A DNA stretch of 64,000 nt, taken from positions 212,305,982-212,369,981 of the forward strand of contig CP136063.1 of NCBI GenBank assembly GCA_032622095.1, in the 5' to 3' direction. Source of the stretch: Siphonodentalium dalli. Taxonomy: Eukaryota > Mollusca > Scaphopoda > Gadilida > Siphonodentaliidae. The notes below the pieces were generated by a model that searched no databases, was not told the origin of the DNA, and was given only the letters and a program-made list of their open reading frames with translations. Below are positions 1-10,039 of this stretch, piece after piece. The translations under genes were made by a program, and so were the position numbers. Position 1 is the first letter of the stretch. Each line of letters starts with the position of its first letter.

Positions 1-1394
1 ACCACCGTGTGTCACTGTGACTTTGTGTATGTCAATGCGCAATTCTACTCCGCATTCGTAAGTCAATAAATGCAAATGTTTCACCAAAAATCGAAACCTC
101 AGGTGGTAACTAGTTACGTCTATGTATAGTGCCGTATATGCTGATAGGTTTGGCATTCCACAAGTCGCGTGGCGATTCAAATCACAATGAAAATGACCAT
201 CGAATTGTAGTTTGCGTTTCATGAAATTGACTCTGTCTTGTTGATCCTCTAGATATTGCACTGTGGCGAGACTCGTTTATGACTCGTTGTGACGTGTTTT
301 TATGTTATTGAAGCGGAGGCGACGGGAGGCGAGATCAAATTGAGATGGAGAGGCACTGAACATATATACGTGTATTACAATGAACTATATTCCTGTAGAA
401 GGATATTAGACCAAACGACTTACCACTTCTGTGGTTCTCTGTTTGTTTCTAGAACCTGAGAAATAGTCTACATAAAATTCCGGGGGCGATTCTGACCATG
501 TTCACTCGACAGAAACACGATCAGTTACCCACTCCTAAATACATTCTGACATCACGCTGGTCGTCTCCACATAAGAACCATCATCCCTGCATAAACACTC
601 GATCCGCTTGCATTATCAGATATAGATACCGTACATGTACTTAATTGCAGATATCATTTACCATCTATATATACTTAATTGGTTACCGTATACGCCCATC
701 TTAATACTGAACTGACCACTGGCACAATATGATGATTATATTGACAAAAAAGCGGAGATATTCAGAATTTAAACACAAAATAAAGATATTTTTAAAGAGA
801 GTTCTTTTTTATCTTATAAAATAATTTAATGAAGTTATATATAAAAATATATAATAATATTAATAGGATAGACTATAGCATATAGTATAGGTGTTTCATA
901 AAAATGTTAATATTTTGAATTTTTGTCAGTCAGTCAGTCACGTAAGTCATAACTTAATAAACACTAAAATAGCATATAAAGCCATTGATCATAGACATCA
1001 TTGATGACCTCACGCTCACCGGTGTTAATCATTCAATCAATCAATGTTTATTTTTTAGATATTTTGAATTACAATTTGTTTATGATATGGTATATACGTG
1101 TATCTCCAAATTCTAAATGTATCTATGCCTATTAAAAAAAGGAATTGCTGTAAAACCAGCGACACTTTCATATTAATATTCAGTTCTCCGTGTCATATAA
1201 CAAATAAGAATAACAGGTAGATATCATTTGAAGACAGCTTCTCTAACTGAGACCCACTAACTTATACTTCTAAAGCTATAAATATTTTAACAAATGTAAT
1301 TAAATATCATTTCCATGTTACCACCTTCTGATATTAATAGTCACATCAGAGATGATTTGGATAAATCACCAACATGCAAATTGGCCCTATCCCT
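1..1394. other. No gene seen; left flank of segment A
   Basis: A+T-rich sequence without convincing coding potential. An open frame on the minus strand over 1-261 (also 31343-31627) lacks an ATG at its start and has mostly amino-acid-changing differences between copies, so I do not call it. Short runs such as (GTCA)n near 927-941 and a CAATCAATCAAT stretch near 1034 are the only local repeats. The copy is at 31367-32760. Confidence 0.6.
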
Positions 1395-1397
1395 TTA

Positions 1398-3590
1398 TAG
1401 TCTGGTCGATAAAAGGTTTGACCTAGAAAAAATTTGGACTAAGTTGGTTTTTATTCCATTTTGAAGAGGAATATTTCCTCTACAACATATCCAAGATCCG
1501 CTAAGATCCGCTCTGAGAAAACTTTTTTACAGAGATTTTAAAAAATGCTAATTTTTCGACCTTGCGACGTACGTTTTTCTACAATATCCCTCATCGGCGA
1601 CACCAGAACGCATTCATCCTCCATCAGATATACCAGTTTGTGTAAAAGAGTATAGGGGCGAATAGAGTGACAAGGACAGAAAACAATGCAATCGCGGCGA
1701 TGAAATGGCTGTCAAAATGGCCGCAACTACAATCCATGCTACGATGAGTGCAACATATTGGATAACCCCCTATAAGCGAAAATACACATTTGTAATTTAC
1801 AAGAATGTTGTTATATATCTTTAAAGGTACACATATAATTAAAACAGATCTATCTGAATGATTTATCGATCACTGCTACGCACGTTAACCCAATGATTTA
1901 CGTTCGGGTTTTCTTATTAGAATACATCCAACAGTCGGACCAAAAACAGTTATTTTGGGCATGCAACACACGAAGTAATATTTCGCCACACAGTGCGTGG
2001 TAGTTTCCTTTTGGAATGATGATTAATTATTAAATGTAAAGCAGAAATTGAAGAGCCCACCCTATCTGTGTAAATACTAGTTATATTTCCAGAATTTTCA
2101 ACACTCTCCGTGACAATAAACCATACACGTATGTCGTAATGCTGATTATACTGTCAAGAAACACTTATCTCTTCAACAGAATAGTACCCTATCTCACTAG
2201 ATCGAAGAGACTGTACGTCGTACATTTTATTTAGTACTAATTTTCATGGTGCTCCCAACCCGGTTTATTAGTAGACAATTATGTTCAAATTACTTCAATC
2301 GGCACTTTACGACATGAATATGTACCCCGCAATACACACTATTAGTTGTCAGTATCTTGTTGTTTGAAATTATGTTACCATTGCCACCCACTTATACTTG
2401 CGCTAAATATCAGGTCATCAGCGTTTACAGTTATTAGTTCTGCGTTTACCATTCACTCAATGTTGCTATTTATGGTTTTGTATGCAGCAGATATGTGTAA
2501 CATTAGGGAGAATTGGTAAACGCGGCGATGCGGTTGCAGAAAAGGTCGTACGTTTCGCGTATATGTGGCCTTAGTGCATTTAAGTGCACATAATTTCCAG
2601 GTGTAAAGACAGTCTCTGCCATAGAGTATGTAGGCAAATTGGGTTATGTTGAGAATTTATTGAAGAGAGTCTATTGTAATCCTTTGTATTTTGATAAATA
2701 GCGTTCATGGTATACCACCATGTATTTGTGTGATAAAAATGAAATATTCGTGTTTAATCACTTGACCGGAGGCAACTATGACTACTATTTTAAGACACGG
2801 ACAATAGGATCTACACATTTTACCCAGTACCATATGTATAGCTCTCATACTGTTCTATAGTAGTGAATTGTGACAGACCGTGTGTTGTAGATTCAAAAAT
2901 AAATGATTATCGGTCACATTCGTGAGACTGTTTTCATTACATATATTTCTGCTTCTAGAAAAGGTCACACAATGACTACATCCCTAGATCACATTTAACT
3001 GTTTTAATACACATATAGTACACGATTCAAGATAAACAGTACAGATAAAACTGCGTTATTCTTCTATTTCTTGGCGCCCAAAAAGTCCACATTCAATCGT
3101 TGTATGAGACCTGGCTTTCGGTTGCTCTCTCGCGAGATACATTAGAGAGAATTCTTACATACTATTATTAATAGCTCCCCTTATACTCTGAAATCATTCT
3201 TCCTCGTATAATTTGACGGCCTGTTCGTTCTTGTATAACAAGCTATTCTATTTTCCGCAAATTGTAAATTTTATTCGATTTTGTCCATTTTGGCGGCCAT
3301 TTTGGACAGACATTCTACCGAAATGGTTTACGACTAAGGATTGTTTGTGTGGATTTTATTTTATTACTAATTTGGTATTTGTTGGCGCACCTACCACCGA
3401 AATTCAGGATTTTTCTATACCAACTGCCATCATGGACGCCATCTTGTATTACAGAAAATGCTCAAAGCGGATTTTAGCGGATTTTGGATATGTTATAGAG
3501 GATAAATTCCTCTTCAAAATGAAATAGAAACCAACTTAGTCCAAATTTTTTCTAGGTTGACCCTAAAATTTTAGTTTATCGACCAGACTA
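1398..3590. mobile_element. 2.2-kb non-coding element with ~120-bp terminal inverted repeats
   Basis: The left end (1398 to about 1530) and the right end (about 3455 to 3590) are inverted copies that begin TAGTCTGGTCGATAAA. They continue through matching blocks such as TTTGGACTAAGTTGGTTT and TTTTGAAGAGGAAT. The element is flanked by TTA on both sides (1395-1397 and 3591-3593). Alternatively it starts GTCTGG and is flanked by TA. The interior has no long reading frame, only a short open stretch (3213-3527) that runs into the right terminal repeat, so this is a non-autonomous DNA transposon or its remnant. TTA would suit a PIF/Harbinger-type site and TA a Tc1/mariner site. The ends do not decide the superfamily. 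Confidence 0.7.
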
Positions 3591-3593
3591 TTA

Positions 3594-5044
3594 AGTTGAA
3601 CATGATTTATGTCGACAGATGAATTACCGGTAGACTGGAACTTCGAGCTGTGGTAAAAATACTATTCTTTTGAAATTGACCTTTATACTGGAAATGTTTC
3701 ACCCGTGGATACTCGATAAAACATATTTAAGCGGGTTAACATAATTATTCATTTACAATTTTAATAAACTCTTGTCCAAGAAAACGTGCTGATCAATTTC
3801 GAAAGTCCGCAAAAATGCACCAAATTCGTGATACTGTCATTCCTGGTTCGTTGACTTTGGTCAAAAATATTAAATAGCTGGAAATTTCATGCCTGACACA
3901 AAACTACTGCGACATTTTAGACCAATGAAGTTTGAAATTGTTCTCATTGTTTGATTTCCAAAATATATTTTTAGACAAACAGAGGCATATTTTTCTACTT
4001 GTCAAAATTTGCTCTGAAATGGCCATCAGTTGGAATATTACACATTTACAGGTTGGACATTCCGAACATTTGGACATTTTCAGGTACATCTACCAGTTGG
4101 ATAGTTTCAACAAAGGGTGTACATATGGTATATCGTCAACCTAGATAAGTTTGGTCTGGTTCAGATGTGTGTGGGATGCAATTGGAATTTTGTACAGTCT
4201 AGCCACGTGCCTGACCCGAATTGTCAACAATTTGAGATGCAGCCTGGCACAACATCTCTCGAAATTGTTCTCTTAGTATTTATTGTGGTTTACACTTTGT
4301 GGTTTAAAATTTTTAGACCACAAACTCTTAATTTAGGTCCTGTTTTCGACTGATAAGGCCATCAGTGTCTCCGGGTGTTCAAAACTGCTCTTGGACCACA
4401 ACCGCGGTTTTATTTCTACTTTTCTTTTCTGATGGACGAATTCTTTGGAATCGAAGGATAAGCTTAATGCATCTGCGACGCCCAAATATTGGTTGAAATA
4501 ATGTAGTTTTGTCACAATGTATATGGCATCAGTAAAACGTCACGCGAAGACTTAGTGCTACGACAGAAAAGATAGCCTAACAGAGGCAGTCAAAGAAGTA
4601 CATCCACATGATTTTATTACACAGTATACGTGCGCACAGTGTTCAATGAGTTTCAAAACGAGAGGTGCGGTATATCTTCGCGAACAGGCTGTGCACGAAC
4701 TATGACAATTATAACCCTTACACCTGCCTACCCCAAATTATGTCGGACACTCTGACCTATGGGAATCCTGTCGGCTGACACTCGCGTCCACCTAAACAAA
4801 TGTCCGACACTCTGGCCTGGTGGGTCCCCGTTTGGGCGATTTGTTGTTTGTCACCCCTGTGCGGAGAATGTTTTTGCAGACCCCCCCCCCCCCCTCTGAA
4901 AGTGAGAAAATATTCGGTTCTTGGACTAAAAACAGCATTATTTACACTTGATATCGATTGTAAAAATAAACTAGCGGGACATTCCCAAAATCCCTCTAAA
5001 ATGTCCAACTCCCCTTGATTCTGACATGAACGTTTCCAGTTGTT
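3594..5044. repeat. Non-coding; dispersed repeat fragments and a poly-C tract
   Basis: No gene recognised. The stretch at about 3880-4040 resembles 61765-61910: both contain GGAAATTTCATGCCTGA followed by GTTTGA-type and TTTCCAAA-type blocks, so it is a dispersed repeat. A run of about 17 C lies near 4880-4896. The stretch 4614-4665 resembles 21005-21070 (shared CACAGTGTTCAATGAGTTT). The copy in A' spans about 34960-36428. Confidence 0.5.
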
Positions 5045-6184
5045 TTGACCAAAGTAGGGGAGCAAGACCCTTTGCTCTTAGCAAGTGGTCAAATAATTGG
5101 AATAGACTTGTTAAGCTTTATAATATGCTTTATAATAAGCTTCATAATTGTTTACATTTCTCTGACTCATTATTCTGCACATGCGCATTCATGTAAATAT
5201 TAATGAACGTCCGTCCATTTTACACGTGTTCGCGTTGTGTCGTTTCCTATACTTCTGCATCTGTTGATTATCCATTTAAGTCATTTAAGAGATTTCACTC
5301 GAGTTTAGTCCAGTTCTTTACTCCATGTCGTCACATCCTTTTTGTGGATTCTGAAGCTTTGTTTCACTTTTAAGAATTTCACTTTTTTGCCGGTAAGAGT
5401 TATCGTTCTCTGAGAGATTGCACACACAATGTGCGAACGAAACACACTGACACATGTCTACAAGAATTGAAAATCCGGTCTACAGAAGAATTCGAGAAGA
5501 ATACAAGAACCCGGGTCATATGTTAAAGAAAATGGCTGTTTGAGGCACAACAGTATATCAAGTGACGCTTTGTCGTGTTACAATCGGGGTCTAATGCTAG
5601 GATCAAAATATATTTTAGCCCTTTTTATACTAGATAATCATTGGAGCGTATAGTTATTCCGTAGGAAGTGTTCAGATAATAAATTCAAACGACCAGTCTG
5701 ACCATTTCACACCCATTGTTAAAAATAATTCAACCCCTGGGTTATCTATTAGTCTGCGTGTCGTCTGCTGTAATCACATGAACATCCCTCCAAATGAATA
5801 CTGGACCATTCCAATGTAATTTTATAACTGAATGGGAAAATACATTCGCTAAAGAAAGGGTTAATGCGCGAAATACTTGTATTGACACTTCATCTTCAGC
5901 ATCAATCACAAAATAGTGTTCATTATCACACTCCTGGTGAAGTGGTTCTGATAATTTGCTACGATTTTAGTGGGTCCTGCTGAATTGCAATGTTGTTGGT
6001 AGGGCAAACTGATGTTGTTGGGGAAATTTAGCGTTATTTTTCTTTAGTTGTCGTTTTGTGGTGTTTGGCTTATGCGAACGATTTGAGAAAAACCAGTGTT
6101 GCACGAAACAATCACGAACATAAAATATTTTAATCATGGCTTTCCATTTGTTTGCAAAACGACAAGAATAGTCATTTTATAAGT

Positions 6185-6372
6185 TTTTGATTGTTTTATA
6201 AACATAATGGTTTTTTATGAGGTTTTGTATATTTTATAAACATAATGTGTTTTAATGTTTTATAACCATGTATGTATTATAAACATAATGGTTTTTTTTA
6301 TGAGGTTTGGAATGTATTATAAACATAATGGGTTTTTCTGAGGTTTGGAATGTATTATAAACATAATTGTTT
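6185..6372. repeat. Short A+T-rich tandem repeat (~40-bp unit)
   Basis: Four to five imperfect units built on TATTATAAACATAATGG plus a TGAGGTTTGGAATG-like spacer. Counterparts lie at about 37580-37755 (A'), 15440-15625 (inverted, arm 2), 46785-46965 and 48905-49095. Unit number and spacer length differ between copies, as expected for slippage. No coding role: frames through it are accidental. Confidence 0.8.
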
Positions 6373-7148
6373 TTTCTCCCTTCGTTCAGGTTAGCCAAAA
6401 GGCCGTTAAAATGACAACATAAAAAATAACGGTACATTTCCTTAACAACATTAGTTTGCCCTACCAGCATCATATTAATTCAACAGGACAGACCATCACC
6501 ATAACAAATTGGCAGGATCATTTATACAGACTGAATCAGTATATTTTGGTATGAACAAAGTTCGTTCAGTTTAGCTCACTTCTGGGCAATAAAGTTCAAA
6601 CAGCTGGAAAATTACTATGACTTCGGTTAGGATATTCGAGTAAGTAGGGTCTATATATGTTTTTTACTCTCGAGTAAATAAGGCCGTTGGTGTATCTCTA
6701 AACTTCAATAATCTCCTCGCGAGTTCTATGTTTTTATTCCGGCCCACATTTGCACATGAAATTACATAAGAACGTGAAGAATATTCCAAAATTATTCTCA
6801 CTGGTACCAAATTACTTTAAAACATTTGAGGTAAAAAGGAGTCAAATCCGTTTACTATTTATCTGGTTTCTTGTGGACATTTGTCGGGGTTCATCTTGAT
6901 TTCGTTCCGTGTTTCTCCAGAAAACTAGTATCCAACTTGTTCCGCATTTGTATAAAAAAAAAGCCATAACCATGTTTTCACGAAAACCAAGTGAACGCAA
7001 GAACGAACAAATTGACCTGAAGAAACCTGATTTATATTAACATCTGATACTGGTTTCGTGGGTATTTCTTTGATTATTGTAGACACGGTTCGTGTTTCTT
7101 TGGGTGCTATTCGTCAAGTGTCTGAGTCGTCGTTGTACATCACACTGC

Positions 7149-8066
7149 CTAGCATCCTTGAATATATATAATTAGCAAAATGATGAACAATCTGACTGGA
7201 ATGTACGCAACAACTCCATACATGGTCCATATTATGTTAACACACGTGTCAGCTAGAACTGGAAAAATAAGAAACACGCATACGTTATCTGCCATATCTA
7301 CAATAATCTGCATTGCTTGTATTATTCCCCCCAAAAGCGCGATAACGGCGTATAGTAGACCACAAAGTATGCCATTAGAAGATCTCACATCTCTGCTAGT
7401 CTGCACCGACTTGATGTTGTACATCCCTCGACCTGACCACAAAGCAGAGCAATAACCTATTTCTAAGCATGTGGTTTCCGGGTGTATTCCTTCAACAAGG
7501 TATGTCACGATCTTATGAGTTATCTTATATATGGCTCTGATGCAAGCTCCACGGTGTGACACCAGGCTTCTGCATACCTTATCCAGATTCAGTCTCATCT
7601 TCATTGTGAATAACGAGGTCCCGAGTTCGTCCACCATTAGCTGTATGTCCGACTCACATTGTTCGCAGTCTGTCGCTTGATTCCGACTGCCAGACATGGG
7701 CAGTACCGCGCTACTCTGTCTCATTTGACATTTTCCGATTTCCACACAGGCAGTATCTGGATCAAATGTGTTTTCAATTTCTGTCACGAGTTCGGCGATG
7801 ACGTCATCAACTCCTTCGTGACAAAGCCTTTTTTCTCTAGTGCCCGAGCGTCCATCACACATGGCGATTATGGCCTCAGACAGAGCGGCCTCCGTCGCCT
7901 CGGTTTTAAATTGTTCGCTTACATGACCCATAACCGTACGACACATCGTGCATTCTTGGGGTTCCTCTTGTCTCCACTGATGAGTGGCTTCCACCGGATT
8001 CCATACCCCCAGACTGAATATCACCACGAACGACGTGAACAAATGTTTAGCTGTCATGATGTTCAT
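7149..8066 (-). CDS. Secreted double saposin-B-domain protein with hydrophobic C-terminus
   Basis: The 305-codon single-exon frame encodes a signal peptide (about residues 4-27, hydrophobic FTSFVVIFSLG then VEA). Two saposin-B domains follow, each with the six-cysteine pattern: C39, C42, C70, C82, C107, C113 and C134, C137, C165, C175, C200, C206. Both end in a PxTxCxEIGxC motif typical of the family. Saposin-B domains are disulfide-bonded helical bundles that bind or perturb lipid membranes; they occur in prosaposin, surfactant protein B and amoebapore-like effectors. Residues about 233-303 are strongly hydrophobic in roughly three segments, which is unusual for the family and could anchor the protein or be processed. 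A TATA box lies 31 bases upstream of the first ATG, so the second ATG (residue 4, base 8057) is the likelier start; the paralogue has lost the first ATG. A possible AATAAA is at 6733-6738. Function is inferred from the domain only. Confidence 0.85.
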   Translation of the reverse strand: MNIMTAKHLFTSFVVIFSLGVWNPVEATHQWRQEEPQECTMCRTVMGHVSEQFKTEATEAALSEAIIAMCDGRSGTREKRLCHEGVDDVIAELVTEIENTFDPDTACVEIGKCQMRQSSAVLPMSGSRNQATDCEQCESDIQLMVDELGTSLFTMKMRLNLDKVCRSLVSHRGACIRAIYKITHKIVTYLVEGIHPETTCLEIGYCSALWSGRGMYNIKSVQTSRDVRSSNGILCGLLYAVIALLGGIIQAMQIIVDMADNVCVFLIFPVLADTCVNIIWTMYGVVAYIPVRLFIILLIIYIQGC

Positions 8067-8097
8067 GTAGTACTGTCGATATTATCATTTCCTCTTC

Positions 8098-8103
8098 TTT
8101 ATA
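8098..8103 (-). promoter_or_regulatory. TATA box of saposin-B gene (A)
   Basis: TATAAA on the minus strand, followed by GAAGAGG. It is about 41 bases upstream of the second in-frame ATG. The same element is conserved in the paralogue's promoter (13685-13690) within a shared GCTCACAAGTAGTG context. Confidence 0.65.
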
Positions 8104-8215
8104 ACCGAGCACTACTTGTGAGCAGCACTCAGGTGATGTGCAGATTGTCGTGATTTGATTTTTATTAGCGGGATTAAGTTAACTCCATATACGCAGTTTC
8201 ACAAGACCACTTGAA

Positions 8216-8764
8216 TTCAATATTGTGTTGTGAACGGAAACTGCAATGCCCGATTAGTCGTCTCCAGTTTAAAGTCCGCCATAAGAGACTAATGGAAGCG
8301 GTCTCGTACGTAAACAAGCATCTTGCTGTCCCAATATCCTAGCTGTTTACGTACGAGCAGACTTGGACTATTGAAAACACTTTCAATTCACCGACAAATG
8401 ATCGGTAACCAAGGACACACCATATACACTCTAGGCAGATTCGCCCTGGGGACAATCGACTCACCAGAATGGTAACCCTACTGAATTCCTGAATTTACAT
8501 CTTTATCGAGAACTCCAAGCAACAAGTAACTAAGGCGTTGTTAGGACTTGTACAATCAGAATCGAGGAAAATGAAAGAGAAAATTAGAGGTGCATTTATA
8601 AGTTCTTACGTGTCACCAGCCTTTTGTAAAGTTTAAAAAAAATATCTGATAAATTTATTTGGCAAAAAAGCAATACATGTTTGATAACACTTACAGTGTA
8701 ATCAAAGTGTTTTAATCTTCATTACAATATAAATGTAGAAAATTACTGTCATGGTTGTTTCCAG
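8216..8764. other. No gene seen
   Basis: Start of the palindrome spacer. Contains a short inverted pair, GTACGTAAACA at about 8306 and TGTTTACGTACGAG at about 8345. In A' (39622-40170) a nearby base change shifts one arm. Otherwise non-repetitive A+T-rich DNA. Confidence 0.5.
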
Positions 8765-8862
8765 ATGCTTCTAATGAACTAATCAAAATTGTGGTGGTGA
8801 TGAAAGAAGAACAAATACAGTTCGCAGCTGAGCTTAATGCTACGAAGTCGAGGTCTGAAATG
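8765..8862 (+). CDS. Candidate orphan exon, amphipathic helix-like
   Basis: A 98-base stretch is bounded by a good acceptor (GGTTGTTTCCAG) and a donor (ATG/GTGAGAAC). It is open in one frame, giving about 32 residues rich in charged and aliphatic residues (KIVVVMKEEQ, FAAELNATKS). The A' copy at 40171-40268 keeps both splice signals and the frame but has three replacement changes and no silent ones, so constraint is doubtful. I do not recognise a family and cannot find partner exons nearby. It could be a real exon of a gene with others elsewhere, a stranded duplicate, or chance. Confidence 0.3.
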
Positions 8863-8913
8863 GTGAGAACTTACTCCATATGCACCTGAATTTTATTTCT
8901 TAATTAAAGGAAA

Positions 8914-9227
8914 GGATGGCCTTCGTGCGGGTATGCTGTTAAAATAGTCACACCCGATAAAACTGCCGTAAACAGAAAGTATCTTAAAATATAGACATAT
9001 ATCGTTCTTTTACCAATCATAAATATCGCGTAAATAGTATGTTATTGTCAATTTTTTGTCCTTTGTTTACATAACACAGCATACGACCTAAACATTAACA
9101 TACTATATACGCGATATTTATGATTGATATAAGAAGAAAATATGTCTATATTTTAATATACTCTCTGTTTATGACGGTTTTAACGGATGTGCAATTTTAG
9201 CACCTATAACCGCAAGGAAAGCCATCC
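8914..9227. mobile_element. MITE-like foldback element (~314 bp)
   Basis: The ends are inverted copies starting GGATGGC(C/T)TT. Inner arms of about 85 bases pair across a short loop: the left contains AATCATAAATATCGCGTAAA and the right its reverse complement-like ATACGCGATATTTATGATT. There is no coding capacity. A related, more decayed relic is at about 13110-13215 and 44465-44560 (shared TCTGTCTATATTTTA and CTTTCTGATTGAACGG). Confidence 0.7.
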
Positions 9228-9240
9228 GTACTTTGAATTA

Positions 9241-9520
9241 AATTGATGTGAAACACTCTGGTATGGTGATCAAATAGAAATGGAGAATAATTTTGATCAA
9301 AGTAGTTATTTTACAAATACTATATCCAAATTGACAACACTCGCCGTCATTCGTATATAATGGAGAATAATTTTGATCAAAGTAGTTATTTTACAACTAC
9401 TATATCCAAATTGACAACACACGCCGTCATTCGTATATATTAATTAATTGCAGTGACTGTCGATGGCGAAATAGTTTTCATTAGTTTATCACCGATAGTT
9501 GCGATCATTAATGCATGACA
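9241..9520 (+). repeat. Dispersed repeat with an internal 80-bp tandem duplication
   Basis: Two adjacent 80-base units, 9281-9360 and 9361-9440, begin TGGAGAATAATTTTGATC and differ at only a few bases. The whole stretch also matches, in reverse orientation and with more divergence, about 22225-22440 and 51985-52195, where only one unit is present. So this is a dispersed family member in which one block has been tandemly doubled. The A' copy has the doubled units at 40687-40766 and 40767-40846. Confidence 0.8.
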
Positions 9521-9660
9521 GTAGAGGTCCTTTAATACATACCAGAAATGGGCCATTAACAAATACCGATAAAGGGCCAATAGTGTCAGCCATCAATGGG
9601 CCATTAATGTTCACCAGTAAAGTGCCAACAGTTATTTTCTGGCAGCCTTTAATTTCTCAT
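9521..9660 (+). repeat. Dispersed repeat (copy at 29080-29222)
   Basis: Matches 29080-29222 with roughly one change every 12-15 bases. Shared landmarks are AATACATACCAGAAATGGG, CAATGGGCCATTAATGT and TTTTCTGGCAGCCTTTAATT. The A' copy is at about 40920-41065. It is non-coding. Confidence 0.75.
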
Positions 9661-9693
9661 CTACAGTAATGCCCTAAGTAATCGACTCCTTAA

Positions 9694-9846
9694 ACACTGC
9701 AGAATTATGGGTAACTTTTCAGGATTTAGTCGGAAATATGACTTGTTGCCATTCATCGCAAAGCTCTCCCCGAGAGCTTTCCGATGAATGGCAACAAGCC
9801 ATATTTACGACTAAATCCTGAAAAGTTACCCATAATTCTGCTGTGT
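9694..9846. mobile_element. Near-perfect foldback hairpin (~153 bp)
   Basis: Arms of about 70 bases (9694-9766 and 9772-9846) are reverse complements apart from a few mismatches and leave a loop of only a few bases (CCCG). The ends read ACACTGCAGAATT and AATTCTGCTGTGT. TTAA is present on both sides (9690-9693, 9847-9850), which would suit a TTAA-specific transposon. However, the left flank CAGTAATGC...ATCGACTCC is also shared with the copy at 20290, so the repeat extends beyond TTAA and the target-site reading is weak. Confidence 0.7.
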
Positions 9847-10039
9847 TTAATAGTCCGTGGGCCAAACAAGATATTTTTCGAGTTGGCTGCACCCTCCCCC
9901 TCCCTCCAACAAAGGTTTCTGCATATCAAATTAAAGACCATCATATGTCGCATCAGATTTTGCTTGTTGCCAGTTTCAGAAAGTGTCCCAAAATAGATTT
10001 TTCAGGGAAGACAACTCTTACCCCTAAAATAAAATGAAT

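Larger units (their letters stand above)
5045..8215 (+). repeat. Inverted-repeat arm 1 of A (holds intact saposin-B gene)
   Basis: Reads as the reverse complement of 13575-16925, with clear but older divergence than A versus A'. Anchors: the saposin gene and its promoter, the tandem TTATAAACATAATGG block, the CTCGAG-containing stretch near 5298, and the GGTCAAATAATTGG region near 5090. The arms are separated by about 5.4 kb, giving an imperfect palindrome of about 11.9 kb. In A' the arm is at about 36429-39621. Confidence 0.9.

Noticed and set aside
9690-9850. TTAA target-site duplication for the 9694 foldback element
   Set aside because: Although TTAA flanks both ends, the copy at 20290 shares sequence beyond the left TTAA, so TTAA may be internal to a longer repeat.
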